Source: Palsa-504 sp963790065
Lineage (GTDB): Bacteria > Actinomycetota > Actinomycetes > Streptosporangiales > Streptosporangiaceae
Length of the DNA stretch: 64,000 bases
NCBI GenBank assembly: GCA_963790065.1
Contig: CAWBNK010000018.1
Coordinates: forward strand, 186,001-250,000
Direction of reading: 5' to 3'
In this document: piece after piece, positions 23,397 to 33,812 of the stretch
How the letters are laid out: the number at the start of each line of letters is the position of its first letter
Numbering within the stretch: the stretch's first letter is position 1
Program-made: the position numbers and the translations under genes
Notes under the pieces: model-generated
What the model was told of the DNA's origin: nothing
Databases searched by the model: none
What the model saw: the letters and a program-made list of their open reading frames with translations, nothing else

Positions 23397-25769
23397 GTGC
23401 GAGGAACGCTGCGGTGGGCACGCGCGGATCTGCGCGCCCGTCGTGGCCAGGCCCTGCTCACGGTCGCCGTGGTCGCCGGGGTGGCGGCTGCCCTGTTCCT
23501 GGCCAGCATGCTGCTGCAGGGCACGCTCAACCCCTGGCAGCAGTTGTTCGCGCGGACCCACGGGGCGGACGTGCTGGTCTATTTCCAGGACCGGACCGAC
23601 ACCAGTGAGCTGCATTCGCTGCCAGGAGTTCAGGCGGTCAGCCAGCCCTATCAGGCCGCCTCGGCGACGCTGGCGCAAGGGGCCCAGAAATCACCTGTCG
23701 AGCTCCGCAGCATGACGCCGGTGCCGCAGGCCATGTCGACGCCGCTGGTGGTGGCGGGCAGCTGGCTGCGGGCCTCGGCGCCGGCCGGTGTCGTGGTCGA
23801 GGCGTCGTTCGCTCAGGCGGTTCACGTCGGTGTCGGGGACCAGATCGTCGTGGACGGCATCGACGGCACCATGACCTCGATGCGGGTCATAGGCATCGCC
23901 GACACAGCTGACCAGGGCTTCTACCCGCAATGGACGCCGGGCCTGATCTGGGTGCAGCACGCGCTGCTGGTCAAGGTCGAACCGAACCCGGACGAGACGC
24001 AAGAGATTGTCGGCCTCCGGCTGACCGATAGCTCCGCCGTGGCCACGGGCCAGGTCGTGCAGACCATCTGGAACCTCTACAACGGCCCGGACCAGAACTC
24101 GAGCTCGGCGGTCGAGCGCTACTCCACCTGGCAGCAGGTGCAGAACTCGATGGCCAGTAACGACCGGCTGCTCGGGCTGCTGCTGGCCTTGTTCGGCATC
24201 ATCGCGCTGGTGGCCGCGCCGTGCGCCATCGCGAACGTCACCGCCGGACGGGTGCTCGTGCAGCGGCAGGACATCGCGATGCTGAAGGCGCTCGGGTTCA
24301 CGCCCGGCCAGGTGGTGCGGATGCTGGTCGCCGAGCAGACCGCGTTGGGCGCGGCCGGCACGGTGCTCGGGCTGGCCGCGACACGGATCATGACTTCGCC
24401 AGCGTTCGTGCGGCCGCCCGATGGCACCCCGGTGGGCCTGGCCCCGCTATCCGGCTCCTGGGTGGCGGTGATCGGCGTCGGCACGGTGCTGACCGTCGCG
24501 CTCGCCACCATCGTCCCAGCCTGGTATGCGGGCCGGGTGTCACCGGTCGCCGCCGTCCAGCCGAGCCCGCCGCACGGTCACCTCTCCCGGATGGCGCGGC
24601 TCGGCCTGCTCGTCCGGCTGCCGGCACCGCTGGTCCTGGGGGCCAGGGACTGCCTGAGCCGGCGGCTGCCCGCGGCCCTGACCGTGTTCGGCCTGGCCGT
24701 CCCCATGGTCATGATCACAATCGCGCTGACCTGCTGGTCGACCGTGGACGGGTTCACCCGTGACCCGGGCCGGATCGGCCTGGCGGCGGCCGTCACGGTG
24801 AGCCAGGGCGGCCTGGATAACAAGCAGGCCGTGGCCCTGATCGGTCATGACAATCAGGTCCAGGCGTACTACCCGGGCACGTCGCTCGACACGCTGCTGC
24901 CGGGCGACAACGGCACCTTCACCGCTCGGGCCATGGGTTACTCCTGGCGCCCGTACCCGTTCCAGGTGGTCCAGGGACGGATGTTCCATGCGCCGAACGA
25001 GGCCGTGGCGGGCCAGGGCTTCCTTGACCTCATGCACATCGGGGTGGGCGCGTGGATCTCGCCGACAATCGAAGGCGTACCGGTGATCTTGCATATCGTC
25101 GGGCGGACCATCGAGCCGGGCAATAACGGCGACGTCCTCGATTTCGGCCTCGACGCCCTCAGCGACGCGGGCGCAGCGCCCGGCCAGCTGGTCTACAGCC
25201 TGGTCCTGAAGCCAGGAGTGCAGCCGGCCGCGGCCCGGGCGAACCTGCTGGCGGCCTCCCAGGATCAGCTGGACGTACAGGTAGTGAGCAACCCGGCCGA
25301 CGGGCTGGGGGTGGTGCGGGCGGTGATCGCCGTCGCGGTCGTCGTGCTGGCCGTCATCGCGCTCGCGAACCTGCTCACCGCGACCGCGATCGGGCTGCGC
25401 GACCACGTGCATGAGGTCGGCGTGCTCAAGGCCCTCGGGCTCACGCCGCGCCAGGTCATGGCCACCCTGGTGGTCAACACGGCGATCCTGACCAGCATCG
25501 GGGTGGCCATCGGGACAGCCGCGGGCCTGGTCATCGCGCCGCGACTGATCAACATGCAGGGCCAGACCAGCGGTATCGGGGCGGGTATCTCGGCCGGCCT
25601 GCCCGCCACCACGATCGCCGAGATCCTGGCCGTCGCCCTGGCCACCGCCGCGGCCGCGGCGCTGTTCCTGGCCCGCCGTACCACTCGGATCGCAGACTCG
25701 GCCCACCTGCGCAGCCCGGGCCGCCCGTCACGATCACAACCGCAGTCTTCACCACTGCGGATCCCGTAG
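23397..25769 (+). CDS. FtsX/MacB-like ABC transporter permease (two FtsX domains)
   Basis: A 790-residue permease. An N-terminal helix (ALLTVAVVAGVAAALFLASM) is followed by a large external domain and a three-helix FtsX unit with the motif DIAMLKALGFTPGQVVRML. After a second external domain comes a second FtsX unit with VHEVGVLKALGLTPRQVMATL. This duplicated layout is standard for actinobacterial MacB-like exporters. GTG 23397 lies 6 bp after the ATPase stop. A 7-bp inverted repeat CCGCAGT/ACTGCGG overlaps the 3' end (25740-25760). It is the last gene of the padR operon. Confidence 0.9.
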   Translation: MRGTLRWARADLRARRGQALLTVAVVAGVAAALFLASMLLQGTLNPWQQLFARTHGADVLVYFQDRTDTSELHSLPGVQAVSQPYQAASATLAQGAQKSPVELRSMTPVPQAMSTPLVVAGSWLRASAPAGVVVEASFAQAVHVGVGDQIVVDGIDGTMTSMRVIGIADTADQGFYPQWTPGLIWVQHALLVKVEPNPDETQEIVGLRLTDSSAVATGQVVQTIWNLYNGPDQNSSSAVERYSTWQQVQNSMASNDRLLGLLLALFGIIALVAAPCAIANVTAGRVLVQRQDIAMLKALGFTPGQVVRMLVAEQTALGAAGTVLGLAATRIMTSPAFVRPPDGTPVGLAPLSGSWVAVIGVGTVLTVALATIVPAWYAGRVSPVAAVQPSPPHGHLSRMARLGLLVRLPAPLVLGARDCLSRRLPAALTVFGLAVPMVMITIALTCWSTVDGFTRDPGRIGLAAAVTVSQGGLDNKQAVALIGHDNQVQAYYPGTSLDTLLPGDNGTFTARAMGYSWRPYPFQVVQGRMFHAPNEAVAGQGFLDLMHIGVGAWISPTIEGVPVILHIVGRTIEPGNNGDVLDFGLDALSDAGAAPGQLVYSLVLKPGVQPAAARANLLAASQDQLDVQVVSNPADGLGVVRAVIAVAVVVLAVIALANLLTATAIGLRDHVHEVGVLKALGLTPRQVMATLVVNTAILTSIGVAIGTAAGLVIAPRLINMQGQTSGIGAGISAGLPATTIAEILAVALATAAAAALFLARRTTRIADSAHLRSPGRPSRSQPQSSPLRIP

Positions 25770-25877
25770 ACGTCACCAGGAGGTGTCAGGCATGGCGATT
25801 TCACCCTAGCCCCAGCGGGCACACCGGCAAGTGGACGACGGCTTGCCACGGCAACATCCGGAGGCCGTCCAACGGTC

Positions 25878-25890
25878 AGACAACGTTGAC
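25878..25890. promoter_or_regulatory. LacI-type operator candidate 1
   Basis: AGACAACGTTGAC has a perfect 8-bp CAACGTTG core. The same core, in GAGACAACGTTGCC, recurs at 31261 upstream of the LacI gene, linking both promoter regions to one regulator. Confidence 0.6.
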
Positions 25891-26070
25891 TCATAGCCGT
25901 CTGTAGATTTGCACGGAAGGGCGTGGCGGTACTTTTCACCAGCGCCTTAATGATCTAGGCTGGCGCCCAGCGGGAGCAGGGAAAAATGTCTTCCGTAGCT
26001 GCTCCTTGCGTATGCCTGGGTTTCAGACGTCACATTTTGGAAACGAGATGGAAACTAGGCTTGACCGTAG

Positions 26071-26082
26071 CAGAACGTTCCA
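26071..26082. promoter_or_regulatory. LacI-type operator candidate 2
   Basis: GCAGAACGTTCC is an AACGTT-centred near-palindrome, 9 bases after a TTGACC hexamer that could be a -35 element. It lies 25 bp upstream of the stronger site at 26105. Confidence 0.4.
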
Positions 26083-26104
26083 TCACGCTGTGAGATAACT
26101 GCGG

Positions 26105-26116
26105 GATAACGTTATC
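26105..26116. promoter_or_regulatory. LacI-type operator candidate 3 (perfect 12-bp palindrome)
   Basis: GATAACGTTATC is a perfect palindrome with the central CpG typical of LacI/PurR-family operators. A related half-site GAGATAACG lies at 31453-31461 before the LacI gene. The likely binder is the LacI protein encoded at 31557. Confidence 0.65.
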
Positions 26117-26192
26117 TAGGAGACCGGCTGCTCCGGCTCAGGCTCTAAGGAAGTCCGTTATGAGTCATCCACGCCTGACAAGAGGAATGGCC

Positions 26193-26224
26193 GCGGCTCG
26201 GGCCTCCAGCGGAGGCCCGGCCGC
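26193..26224 (+). other. Strong GC hairpin in the binding-protein leader
   Basis: GCGGC-T-CGGGCCTCC pairs with GGAGGCCCG-GCCGC around an AGC loop, a 14-bp stem with one bulge. It has no following U-tract, so it may stabilise the leader or attenuate transcription; which one is not visible. Confidence 0.55.
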
Positions 26225-26508
26225 TTGCCGGGAGAGGCGTCCGTGGAACTAGCCCCCTGTGCGTGCCCCTGGTTGGCCGGGCCGTCCGTTCGCGGCGGAG
26301 AACTGCCGACCCGCGTCGCGCATCGTGTCAGCCCTGGTCGCCTGACACGGCGACTCGGCCCGCCACGTAGTCAGGAAAGAGCAGGACTAGTACGCCGGGC
26401 TCGTCGTGGCCAGGCCGGATCCGGCCATACGCGGTCACGGGCGTCGCATGAATGGCCGGCGTTCCCATGAGTAGCCCAGAAGAAGAGTAAGAGTGCAGAG
26501 GAGCACAC

Positions 26509-27906
26509 ATGTCACGAAGAAGTTCGCCGAGAAACTCTCACTGGCCCAAGAGGGGTGTCGGGCTGGCCGCCCTGGCCGGCGCCACCGTTCTGGTGCTGAG
26601 TGCCTGCGGTAGCAGCGGCTCCAGCAGTAGTACTACTACTGGTACAAGCAGCGCGAGCAGCGCCCCCAGCGGCGTCGGCTCGACCACGACCGGCAGCATC
26701 GTCTGGTCGGCCAGCCCGCTGAGCGGCACCGGCGCCAACGACGCCCGGACCGTGCTGATCAACGCGTTCGAGAAGCAGTACCCGGGCATCCATGTCACCC
26801 TGGTGTCGGCGTCGACCGACACCGACACCAACCGGGCCACGCTGGCCACGCAGATCGCGGGCGGCTCGTCCTCCCCCGACGTGTTCATGGGCGACGTGAT
26901 CTGGCCCGCTCAGTTCGGTGCGCACCAGCTGGCCGTCCCGCTGTCGCAGTACCTCCCGGCGAGCTACTGGAGCAAGTTCGCTCCCGGGCTGGTCTCCGGG
27001 GCCACGTACAAGGGCGCGGTCTACGGCTCACCGCTGTTCGAGGACCAGGGCTTCCTGTACTACCGCAAGGACCTGCTCGCCAAGGACGGGCTGACGCCCC
27101 CGGCGACCTGGGAGGCGCTGGAGACCGACGCCAAGGCCGTGCTGGCCAAGGGGCAGGCCAAGTACGGATTCGTCTGGGAAGGCGACTCGTACGAGGGCCT
27201 GACCTGCAACTTCATGGAGTACCTGACGGACGCGGGCGGGACGGCGACCAACAGCGGCTACACCACGGCCACGCTTAACTCGGCCGCGGCGCTCAAGGCG
27301 GTCACGTTCATGCGCAGCCTGATCACCTCCGGCGTCAGCCCGGCCGCGGTGACCACGTTCCAGGAGCCGCAGGCGATGAACACCTTCGGGTCCGGCCAGG
27401 CCGTGTTCCTGCGCAACTGGGACTATGCCTACACCAGCGCCATCACCCCGGCCGACGGCGGCAAGCTCACCGCGAGCCAGGTCGGCGTGGAGCCGCTGCC
27501 GACCTTCGCGGGCCAGTCGACCCCCGGCTACTCCAACATCGGCGGCTGGAACATGTACATCAACCCGCACAGCACGCACCTGGGTGCGGACCTGACGTTC
27601 ATCCAGTGGCTGTCGAGTACTGCGGCGCAGGACATCCTGTCCAAGAAGTACGGGTTCATCTCCACCGTGACCGCGGTCCGCTCTGCGCCCGCGACCATCG
27701 CCTCCAACCCGGTCTTTGCCGTCGTGCCGATGACCAAGCTGGTCCCGCGGCCCGCGGGCACGCCCGAGTACCCGGCGCTGTCCACCGCGATCTACCAGAA
27801 CGTGAACGGCGCCCTGGCCGGGTCGGCCAGTCCGGCGGCCGCGGTTGCGGCGATGGAGTCCGCGGCCAACACCGCACTCAGCAGCACATCAAGCGGCGGA
27901 TTGTGA
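26509..27906 (+). CDS. Carbohydrate ABC transporter substrate-binding lipoprotein
   Basis: A 465-residue binding protein of the COG1653 type. The signal peptide ends in lipobox LSAC, followed by a long Ser/Thr linker (GSSGSSSSTTTGTSS...). The fold markers include IVWSASPLSGTGANDARTVL, FEKQYPGIHVTLV, DVFMGDVIWPAQFG and FLYYRKDLLAKDG. ATG 26509 has AGAGGAG at a good distance. It is the first gene of the importer operon; a perfect hairpin separates it from the permease genes, as expected where the binding protein must be made in excess. The sugar is not determined. Confidence 0.93.
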   Translation: MSRRSSPRNSHWPKRGVGLAALAGATVLVLSACGSSGSSSSTTTGTSSASSAPSGVGSTTTGSIVWSASPLSGTGANDARTVLINAFEKQYPGIHVTLVSASTDTDTNRATLATQIAGGSSSPDVFMGDVIWPAQFGAHQLAVPLSQYLPASYWSKFAPGLVSGATYKGAVYGSPLFEDQGFLYYRKDLLAKDGLTPPATWEALETDAKAVLAKGQAKYGFVWEGDSYEGLTCNFMEYLTDAGGTATNSGYTTATLNSAAALKAVTFMRSLITSGVSPAAVTTFQEPQAMNTFGSGQAVFLRNWDYAYTSAITPADGGKLTASQVGVEPLPTFAGQSTPGYSNIGGWNMYINPHSTHLGADLTFIQWLSSTAAQDILSKKYGFISTVTAVRSAPATIASNPVFAVVPMTKLVPRPAGTPEYPALSTAIYQNVNGALAGSASPAAAVAAMESAANTALSSTSSGGL

Positions 27907-27922
27907 CCTAGCCGCCAGAGCT

Positions 27923-27959
27923 GCCCGGGCCGGGAAGCGATTCGCTTCCCGGCCCGGGC
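27923..27959 (+). terminator. Perfect 17-bp stem-loop after the binding-protein gene
   Basis: 27923-27939 and 27943-27959 are perfect reverse complements with a 3-base ATT loop; the stem is almost entirely GC. It starts 16 bases after the stop codon and 70 bases before the first permease gene. With no U-tract it is best seen as an mRNA-stabilising or partial-termination hairpin that sets binding protein above permease levels. Confidence 0.75.
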
Positions 27960-28028
27960 GGTCGCCCCGCCCGGTCAGCTGGCAATACCTACCTGCTTAT
28001 CTCGGCCCCCGGCCGCGAGGAGTTACCC

Positions 28029-28994
28029 ATGACCGCCATAAGTGCTTCTGGACAGAGCGCTGCTGGACCGGTGGACACCATCGTCCCCCCGGTCCCGCGC
28101 CCCGATATCAATAGGAAACGGCTAGCCCGGATGGGCTGGGGCTTCTCGCTTCCCGCGCTAATCGTCATCGCCGCGGTCACGATCTTCCCCATCGTGTACT
28201 CGGTGATCATGAGCCTGAACAAAGTGACCGTGACGGGCAGCGGCTTCAGCCTGGACGGCTTTACCTTCAGCAACTACAACCTGCTGATTCACGCGTCCCT
28301 GTGGCGGGACGCGCTGTTCTTCACCGTCTACTACACCGTGATAACCGTCATCGTCGAGCTGGTGCTCGGAACCTGCATCGCGCTCGTGCTCGAGCGTCTC
28401 GTCAAGGGGCGCGGGTACATGATGGCGCTGATGCTCCTGCCCTGGTCGATGATCACCGTCATCAACGCCGAGCTGTGGGCCTACATCTACAACGGGACCT
28501 ACGGCGTGGCCGACTACATTCTGGGCGGGCTCGGCTTCGGCCACCCGGTGATCCTCGGCACCCCGACCCCGGCCATCATCGGGCTGATGATCGCCGACAT
28601 CTGGAAGACGACGCCGTTCGTGGCGATCATCGTGCTGGCCGGGCTGGTGATGCTGCCCGGCGACGTGTACGAGGCCGCAGAAATGGACGGCGCCTCGGGC
28701 TGGTACACGTTCTGGCACATCACCCTGCCGCTGCTGCGGCCGACGATCGCGCTCGCGGTCATGTTCCGGGTGCTGCAGGCGTTCGGCCTGTTCGACCTGC
28801 CCTACGTCATGACCGGCGGCGGTCCGGGCACCGCAACCCAGTCCCTGTCGATCCTCGCGTTCAACGCGCTATTCAAGAACCTCGCCTTCGGGCCAGGAGC
28901 CGCCGTGGCGACCAGCACCGCGCTGCTGGTGCTCCTCGGCTGCCTGGCCACGCTGCGGGTGTTCCGGGCCCAGGTCGGGCAGGAGGGCAACTGA
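28029..28994 (+). CDS. Sugar ABC transporter permease, MalF/UgpA type
   Basis: A 321-residue permease with six helices. The EAA loop is EAAEMDGASGWYTFWHITLPLL, which docks with the ATPase. An N-terminal helix (GFSLPALIVIAAVTIFPIVYSVIMS) is typical of the MalF-like subunit. ATG 28029 has GAGGAG seven bases upstream. The stop overlaps the next ATG (TGATG). It acts with the proteins at 26509, 28994 and 29877. Confidence 0.93.
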   Translation: MTAISASGQSAAGPVDTIVPPVPRPDINRKRLARMGWGFSLPALIVIAAVTIFPIVYSVIMSLNKVTVTGSGFSLDGFTFSNYNLLIHASLWRDALFFTVYYTVITVIVELVLGTCIALVLERLVKGRGYMMALMLLPWSMITVINAELWAYIYNGTYGVADYILGGLGFGHPVILGTPTPAIIGLMIADIWKTTPFVAIIVLAGLVMLPGDVYEAAEMDGASGWYTFWHITLPLLRPTIALAVMFRVLQAFGLFDLPYVMTGGGPGTATQSLSILAFNALFKNLAFGPGAAVATSTALLVLLGCLATLRVFRAQVGQEGN

Positions 28995-29833
28995 TGCGAA
29001 ACCGCAAACGGACCGGATGGCACCGGTACATCAACGGCGTCACCATTTCCACCACGGTCACCGTCATCTTCATCGTCCTGCCGCTGTACTGGCTGATCGC
29101 GTCGAGCTTCAAGTCACCGAACGACGTCGGCACGACTCAGCTGTTCCCCAGCCCGATCAGCGGGGCGAACTACAGCAACGCGTTCGTCGGCTACGACTTC
29201 GGGATCTACTTCCGGAACTCCCTGGTCGTCACCCTGGTCACCACCGCGCTGGTGCTGATCCTGGGTACCCTGGCCGGCTACGCGCTCGGCCGGCTGCCGA
29301 TGCGGGGCAAGTTCACCACGATGGTGACCCTGCTGATCATCTCGGTGTTCCCGGAAGTCGCGGTGATCGCGCCGCTGTACCTGCTCGAGCGCGACCTCAA
29401 CCTGCTGAACAGCTATCCGGCGCTGATCCTGCCCTACACGGCCTTCTTCCTGCCGTTCGCCATCTGGATCCTCCGGAACTACATGCTCGGCATCCCGAAG
29501 GAGATGGAGGAGACCGGCCGGATCGACGGGGCCGGGCCACTGCGGACGGTCTGGAGCATCGTCCTGCCGCAGGCCCTGCCGGGCCTGTTCACCGCGGGCA
29601 TCTTCACCTTCACCGCTTGCTGGACCGAGTTCCTGATGGCGCTCACGTTCGACAATTCAAACAACTTCCGGACCATCCCGGTGGGCATCGCCGACTTCGG
29701 CGGGAACTTCCAGGTCCCGTACGGGACCATCTTCGCGGCCAGCGTCGTGGCGGTGGTGCCTATCGGCCTCCTGGTCTTCATCTTCCGCAAGTTCGTAGTC
29801 TCCGGCCTGACCTCGGGCGCGGTGAAGGGATGA
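28994..29833 (+). CDS. Sugar ABC transporter permease, MalG/UgpE type
   Basis: A 279-residue inner-membrane permease. The N-terminal helix and TM core (TVTVIFIVLPLYWLIASSFK) and the EAA motif KEMEETGRIDGAGPLRTVWS are typical of MalG. ATG 28994 overlaps the preceding stop and follows AGGAGGG. The larger frame beginning at 28301 is a shadow of the MalF gene. Confidence 0.93.
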   Translation: MRNRKRTGWHRYINGVTISTTVTVIFIVLPLYWLIASSFKSPNDVGTTQLFPSPISGANYSNAFVGYDFGIYFRNSLVVTLVTTALVLILGTLAGYALGRLPMRGKFTTMVTLLIISVFPEVAVIAPLYLLERDLNLLNSYPALILPYTAFFLPFAIWILRNYMLGIPKEMEETGRIDGAGPLRTVWSIVLPQALPGLFTAGIFTFTACWTEFLMALTFDNSNNFRTIPVGIADFGGNFQVPYGTIFAASVVAVVPIGLLVFIFRKFVVSGLTSGAVKG

Positions 29834-29876
29834 GCAAGTCCTGCGATCTCGGGCGCGCGCCCGGTAAGGAGTCATC

Positions 29877-31034
<1,158 letters not shown>

Positions 31035-31056
31035 GGAGGACGACCGAACGACGCAC

Positions 31057-31092
31057 GGTTCCGGCGGACTGGACACCCAGTCCGCCGGAACC
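31057..31092 (+). terminator. Perfect 16-bp stem-loop after the ABC importer operon
   Basis: GGTTCCGGCGGACTGG (31057-31072) and CCAGTCCGCCGGAACC (31077-31092) pair perfectly around ACAC, 22 bases after the ATPase stop. No U-tract; a likely intrinsic terminator of the actinomycete type. Confidence 0.75.
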
Positions 31093-31556
31093 CAGGCTGC
31101 TCCCATTCGAGCGCCGGGCCCAGCTGCGGCCGGTGAGGCGATGCCCAGCCCCGCCATGCTGCGGCGCTGGGCCCTCGACCTGCTCGAACTGAGGTGAGCT
31201 ATGGAGGAGTTCCCGTCAACAGAGACCAGGAGCAGGAGCACCGCTAAGACACCTCCGAGACAACGTTGCCTTGGCCGGAATGAGCACCTGACCGGCCCGA
31301 TCAATACCTTCGCGCCCTTGTTGCGAACGTGTCATTTCAGGTTAAGAAAGGTGGTTCGCAAATGCCAGAATCACCTAGATTTCACCTGAGTCTAGGCATA
31401 TTTAGCCTGAATCAGGCGGGCCAGCACGCTGATCAGCTAGCGCAACTGGTGGTGAGATAACGTAATTCAAGCTGGCAGTTAAGGCATTGGATTGTCCGTG
31501 CGCAGACCCTATGATCGACTCAGAGCCACAACTCGCTCGTTCTTGGAAGGACATCG
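31093..31556. other. Intergenic region upstream of the LacI gene
   Basis: It holds an 18-codon frame (31141-31197, MPSPAMLRRWALDLLELR) with weak start signals, the operator candidate at 31261 and a half-operator at 31453-31461. The A+T-rich stretch 31300-31480 is the likely promoter area. No protein-coding gene is supported. Confidence 0.6.
31255..31270. promoter_or_regulatory. LacI-type operator candidate 4
   Basis: CCGAGACAACGTTGCC contains the same GACAACGTTG core as 25878-25890. It is ~290 bp before the LacI gene start; together with GAGATAACGTAATTC at 31453-31467 it suggests autoregulation. Confidence 0.55.
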
Positions 31557-32621
31557 ATGTCTGCGGCCCCTGCCGGCAGTCAGAGTCGTCCGGCCCGACC
31601 CACCATGAAGGACGTGGCGGCGCTGGCCGGAGTGGCGATCAAGACGGTGTCCCGGGTCATGAACGGCGACCCGACGGTGACGCCGGACCTGGCGGCGCGA
31701 ATCCGTGACGCGGCCGGCAAGCTCGGCTACCGGCCCAATCTGACCGCGAGCAGCCTGCGTCGCGGCGACCGGCGCACCGCGACGATCGGCCTGCTGCTGG
31801 AAGACGTGGCCAACCCCTTCTCGGCGGGCTTGCTGCGCGCGGTGGAAGACGTGGCCCGGCAGCGCCGGGTCCAGATCCTGATCGGCAGCCTGGATGAGGA
31901 CCAGGACCGGGAACGTGAACTGGCCACAACACTCATCGACCGTGGCGTCGACGGCCTGATCATAGTGCCCGCGGCACCAGATCAGAGCTACCTGCTGGTC
32001 GAGCGGAACCTCGGGATCAGGGTGGTGTTCCTGGACCGCGAGCCAAGGTTCCTCAACGCCGACATCGTCATCTCGGGGAACCGCCAAGGCGCGATCGCGG
32101 CCGTCGAGCACCTGCGTTCGCATGGTCACCAGCGGATCGGGTACCTGGGGGACAGCTCCGCGATCACCAGCGCGGCGCATCGGCTCGACGGCTACCGCCA
32201 TGCGCTCGAGCGCGCCGGGCTGATGCTTGACCCGCTCCTGATCAGGCAGGGGTTGCGCAGCATCGAGGCGGCGGCTCAGGCCGCTGCCGAGATGATCCGC
32301 CTGGCCGATCCGCCGACCGCGTTGTTCGCGAGCCAGAACCTGGTAACGATCGGCACCGTCCGGGCGCTCTGGCAGGCTGGCCTGCAGCATGCGGTCGCCT
32401 TGGTCGGATTCGACGACTTCCTGCTGGCCGATGTCCTCGATCCGGGTGTCACGGTGATCACCCAGGACGTGCGCCGACTAGGCCGCCTGGCGGCGGAGCT
32501 GCTGTTCACGCGCCTCGACGGGGATGTCTCGCCACCCCAGACACACACGGTACCGACCGGGATGGTGATGCGCGGGTCCGGTGAGATCAGGCCCGCTCCG
32601 GTCAGCGCGGCCAGCGGATGA
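31557..32621 (+). CDS. LacI family transcriptional regulator
   Basis: A 354-residue repressor. The N-terminal helix-turn-helix and hinge are clear (TMKDVAALAGVAIKTVSRVM, NGDPTVTPDLAARIRDAAGK, LGYRPNLTASSLRRG), followed by a periplasmic-binding-like effector domain (TIGLLLEDVANPFSAGLLRA; GIRVVFLDREP; GHQRIGYLGD). GGAAGGA lies seven bases before ATG 31557. The stop overlaps the PfkB gene in ATGA. It probably represses the sugar importer to the left through the AACGTT palindromes, with an imported sugar or its phosphate as inducer (inference). Confidence 0.93.
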   Translation: MSAAPAGSQSRPARPTMKDVAALAGVAIKTVSRVMNGDPTVTPDLAARIRDAAGKLGYRPNLTASSLRRGDRRTATIGLLLEDVANPFSAGLLRAVEDVARQRRVQILIGSLDEDQDRERELATTLIDRGVDGLIIVPAAPDQSYLLVERNLGIRVVFLDREPRFLNADIVISGNRQGAIAAVEHLRSHGHQRIGYLGDSSAITSAAHRLDGYRHALERAGLMLDPLLIRQGLRSIEAAAQAAAEMIRLADPPTALFASQNLVTIGTVRALWQAGLQHAVALVGFDDFLLADVLDPGVTVITQDVRRLGRLAAELLFTRLDGDVSPPQTHTVPTGMVMRGSGEIRPAPVSAASG

Positions 32622-33625
32622 CCGGCACGTCTGGTGCCGCGGCGGGCGTCACCGTCATCGGCGAGGCGATCATCGACCTCGTCCCCGGCGGTCAGCCCGG
32701 GACCTTCCAGGCTGTTCCCGGCGGCAGCCCGTACAACGTCGCCATCGGCCTGGCCCGTCTCGGGCACCGCACGACCCTGATGGCCCGGCTGGCCGACACC
32801 GCATTCGGCCGCATCCTGCGCGAGCACGCCGAGGCCGAGGGCATCGACCTCAGTGCCGCGCCGCACGCGCCCGAGCCGTCCACGCTGGCCGTGGTGTCCC
32901 TGGACGCCTCGGCCCAGGCCAGCTACGACTTCTACCTCAACGGCACCGCCGACTGGCAGTGGGCAGCCGAGGAAACCAGTCGTGCTCCTGAGGGCACCGC
33001 CGTGCTCCACTTCGGGTCACTCGCCTCCTGGACCCCTCCAGGGGACGCGAGGATCCTGGAGCTGGCTGACCGCATGCGGCGCCGCGGTGACGTGCTGGTG
33101 ACTTATGATCCGAACGTCCGGCCCGGATTGTTCGCGGATGACCGGGACGCCCAAGGCCTGGTCGAGCGGGCCGTACAGCTGGCCCACCTGACCAAGGCGA
33201 GTTCCGATGACATCGCCTGGCTGTACCCCGGCCAGCCGGCCGCTGATGTGGCGCGGCGCTGGCTCGGGCTGGGCACGACGGTGGTAGTCATCACCGGCTC
33301 GGCCGATGGCGCCGACGTCTTCACCGCCCAGGGCCAGTCCGTTCACCGCCCCGCCCTGGACGTCACCGTGGTCGACACCGTCGGCGCAGGCGACTCCTTC
33401 ACCGCCGGGCTGATCGGGTCGCTCCTCCAGCGAGGCCAGCAGGCGCCCGCGGACCTGGCCCGGTGCGCGGCGGACCAGCTGGCCGGGGCGCTGGACGACG
33501 CGACGCTGGTGGCCTCGCTCAACTGCCAGCGGCGCGGAAACGACCCGCCGACGATGGCCGAGGTGGCCGCGGCCCACGGCCACCTCAAGCCGCTGCCGTC
33601 TCATGCGGGAGCGCAGCCAGCCTAA
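32618..33625 (+). CDS. PfkB family carbohydrate kinase (fructokinase-like)
   Basis: A 335-residue sugar kinase. The N-terminal GEAIIDLVPGG and GGSPYNVAIGLARLG motifs bind substrate; the C-terminal VDTVGAGDSFTAGL carries the anion hole and catalytic Asp. The start overlaps the LacI stop by four bases. It likely phosphorylates a sugar delivered by the adjacent importer. GGSPxNVA kinases include fructokinases, but specificity for fructose is not proven here. Confidence 0.9.
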   Translation: MTGTSGAAAGVTVIGEAIIDLVPGGQPGTFQAVPGGSPYNVAIGLARLGHRTTLMARLADTAFGRILREHAEAEGIDLSAAPHAPEPSTLAVVSLDASAQASYDFYLNGTADWQWAAEETSRAPEGTAVLHFGSLASWTPPGDARILELADRMRRRGDVLVTYDPNVRPGLFADDRDAQGLVERAVQLAHLTKASSDDIAWLYPGQPAADVARRWLGLGTTVVVITGSADGADVFTAQGQSVHRPALDVTVVDTVGAGDSFTAGLIGSLLQRGQQAPADLARCAADQLAGALDDATLVASLNCQRRGNDPPTMAEVAAAHGHLKPLPSHAGAQPA

Positions 33626-33812
33626 GGGGCCCCGCCCGTGACAGCTTCCTGAACGTATCCGGCTTATGCCTCCCGGTTTGATAGTCGTCTATGGTCGTGT
33701 CGGGTAGAGTATTAATGTGAAGTGAGGACGAATAAAGGACCGGTTGGCAGATGGCCAGCGCGCCGGATGGCCGACCTGAAAAGCGACTGGCTGGCATGAG
33801 GAGGGACCTTCC

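Larger units (their letters stand above)
25770..26508. other. Long intergenic region with LacI-type boxes and a hairpin
   Basis: About 740 bases with no supported gene. A 5-codon frame MAISP follows a strong AGGAGG site (25776-25809). Three AACGTT-centred palindromes (25881, 26071 and 26105) look like operators. A strong GC hairpin lies at 26193-26224. A possible 81-codon frame at 26225-26470 has Arg-rich, uncharacteristic composition and was not accepted. The length suggests a long 5' leader for the binding-protein gene. Confidence 0.65.

Noticed and set aside
26225..26470. 81-codon frame before the binding-protein gene
   Set aside because: Arg/Pro-rich composition, no known motif, no convincing start; treated as leader DNA.
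28301..28993. 510-codon frame giving a longer MalG-type permease
   Set aside because: The first 230 codons are a shadow of the MalF-type gene; ATG 28994 has a ribosome site and the normal N-terminus.
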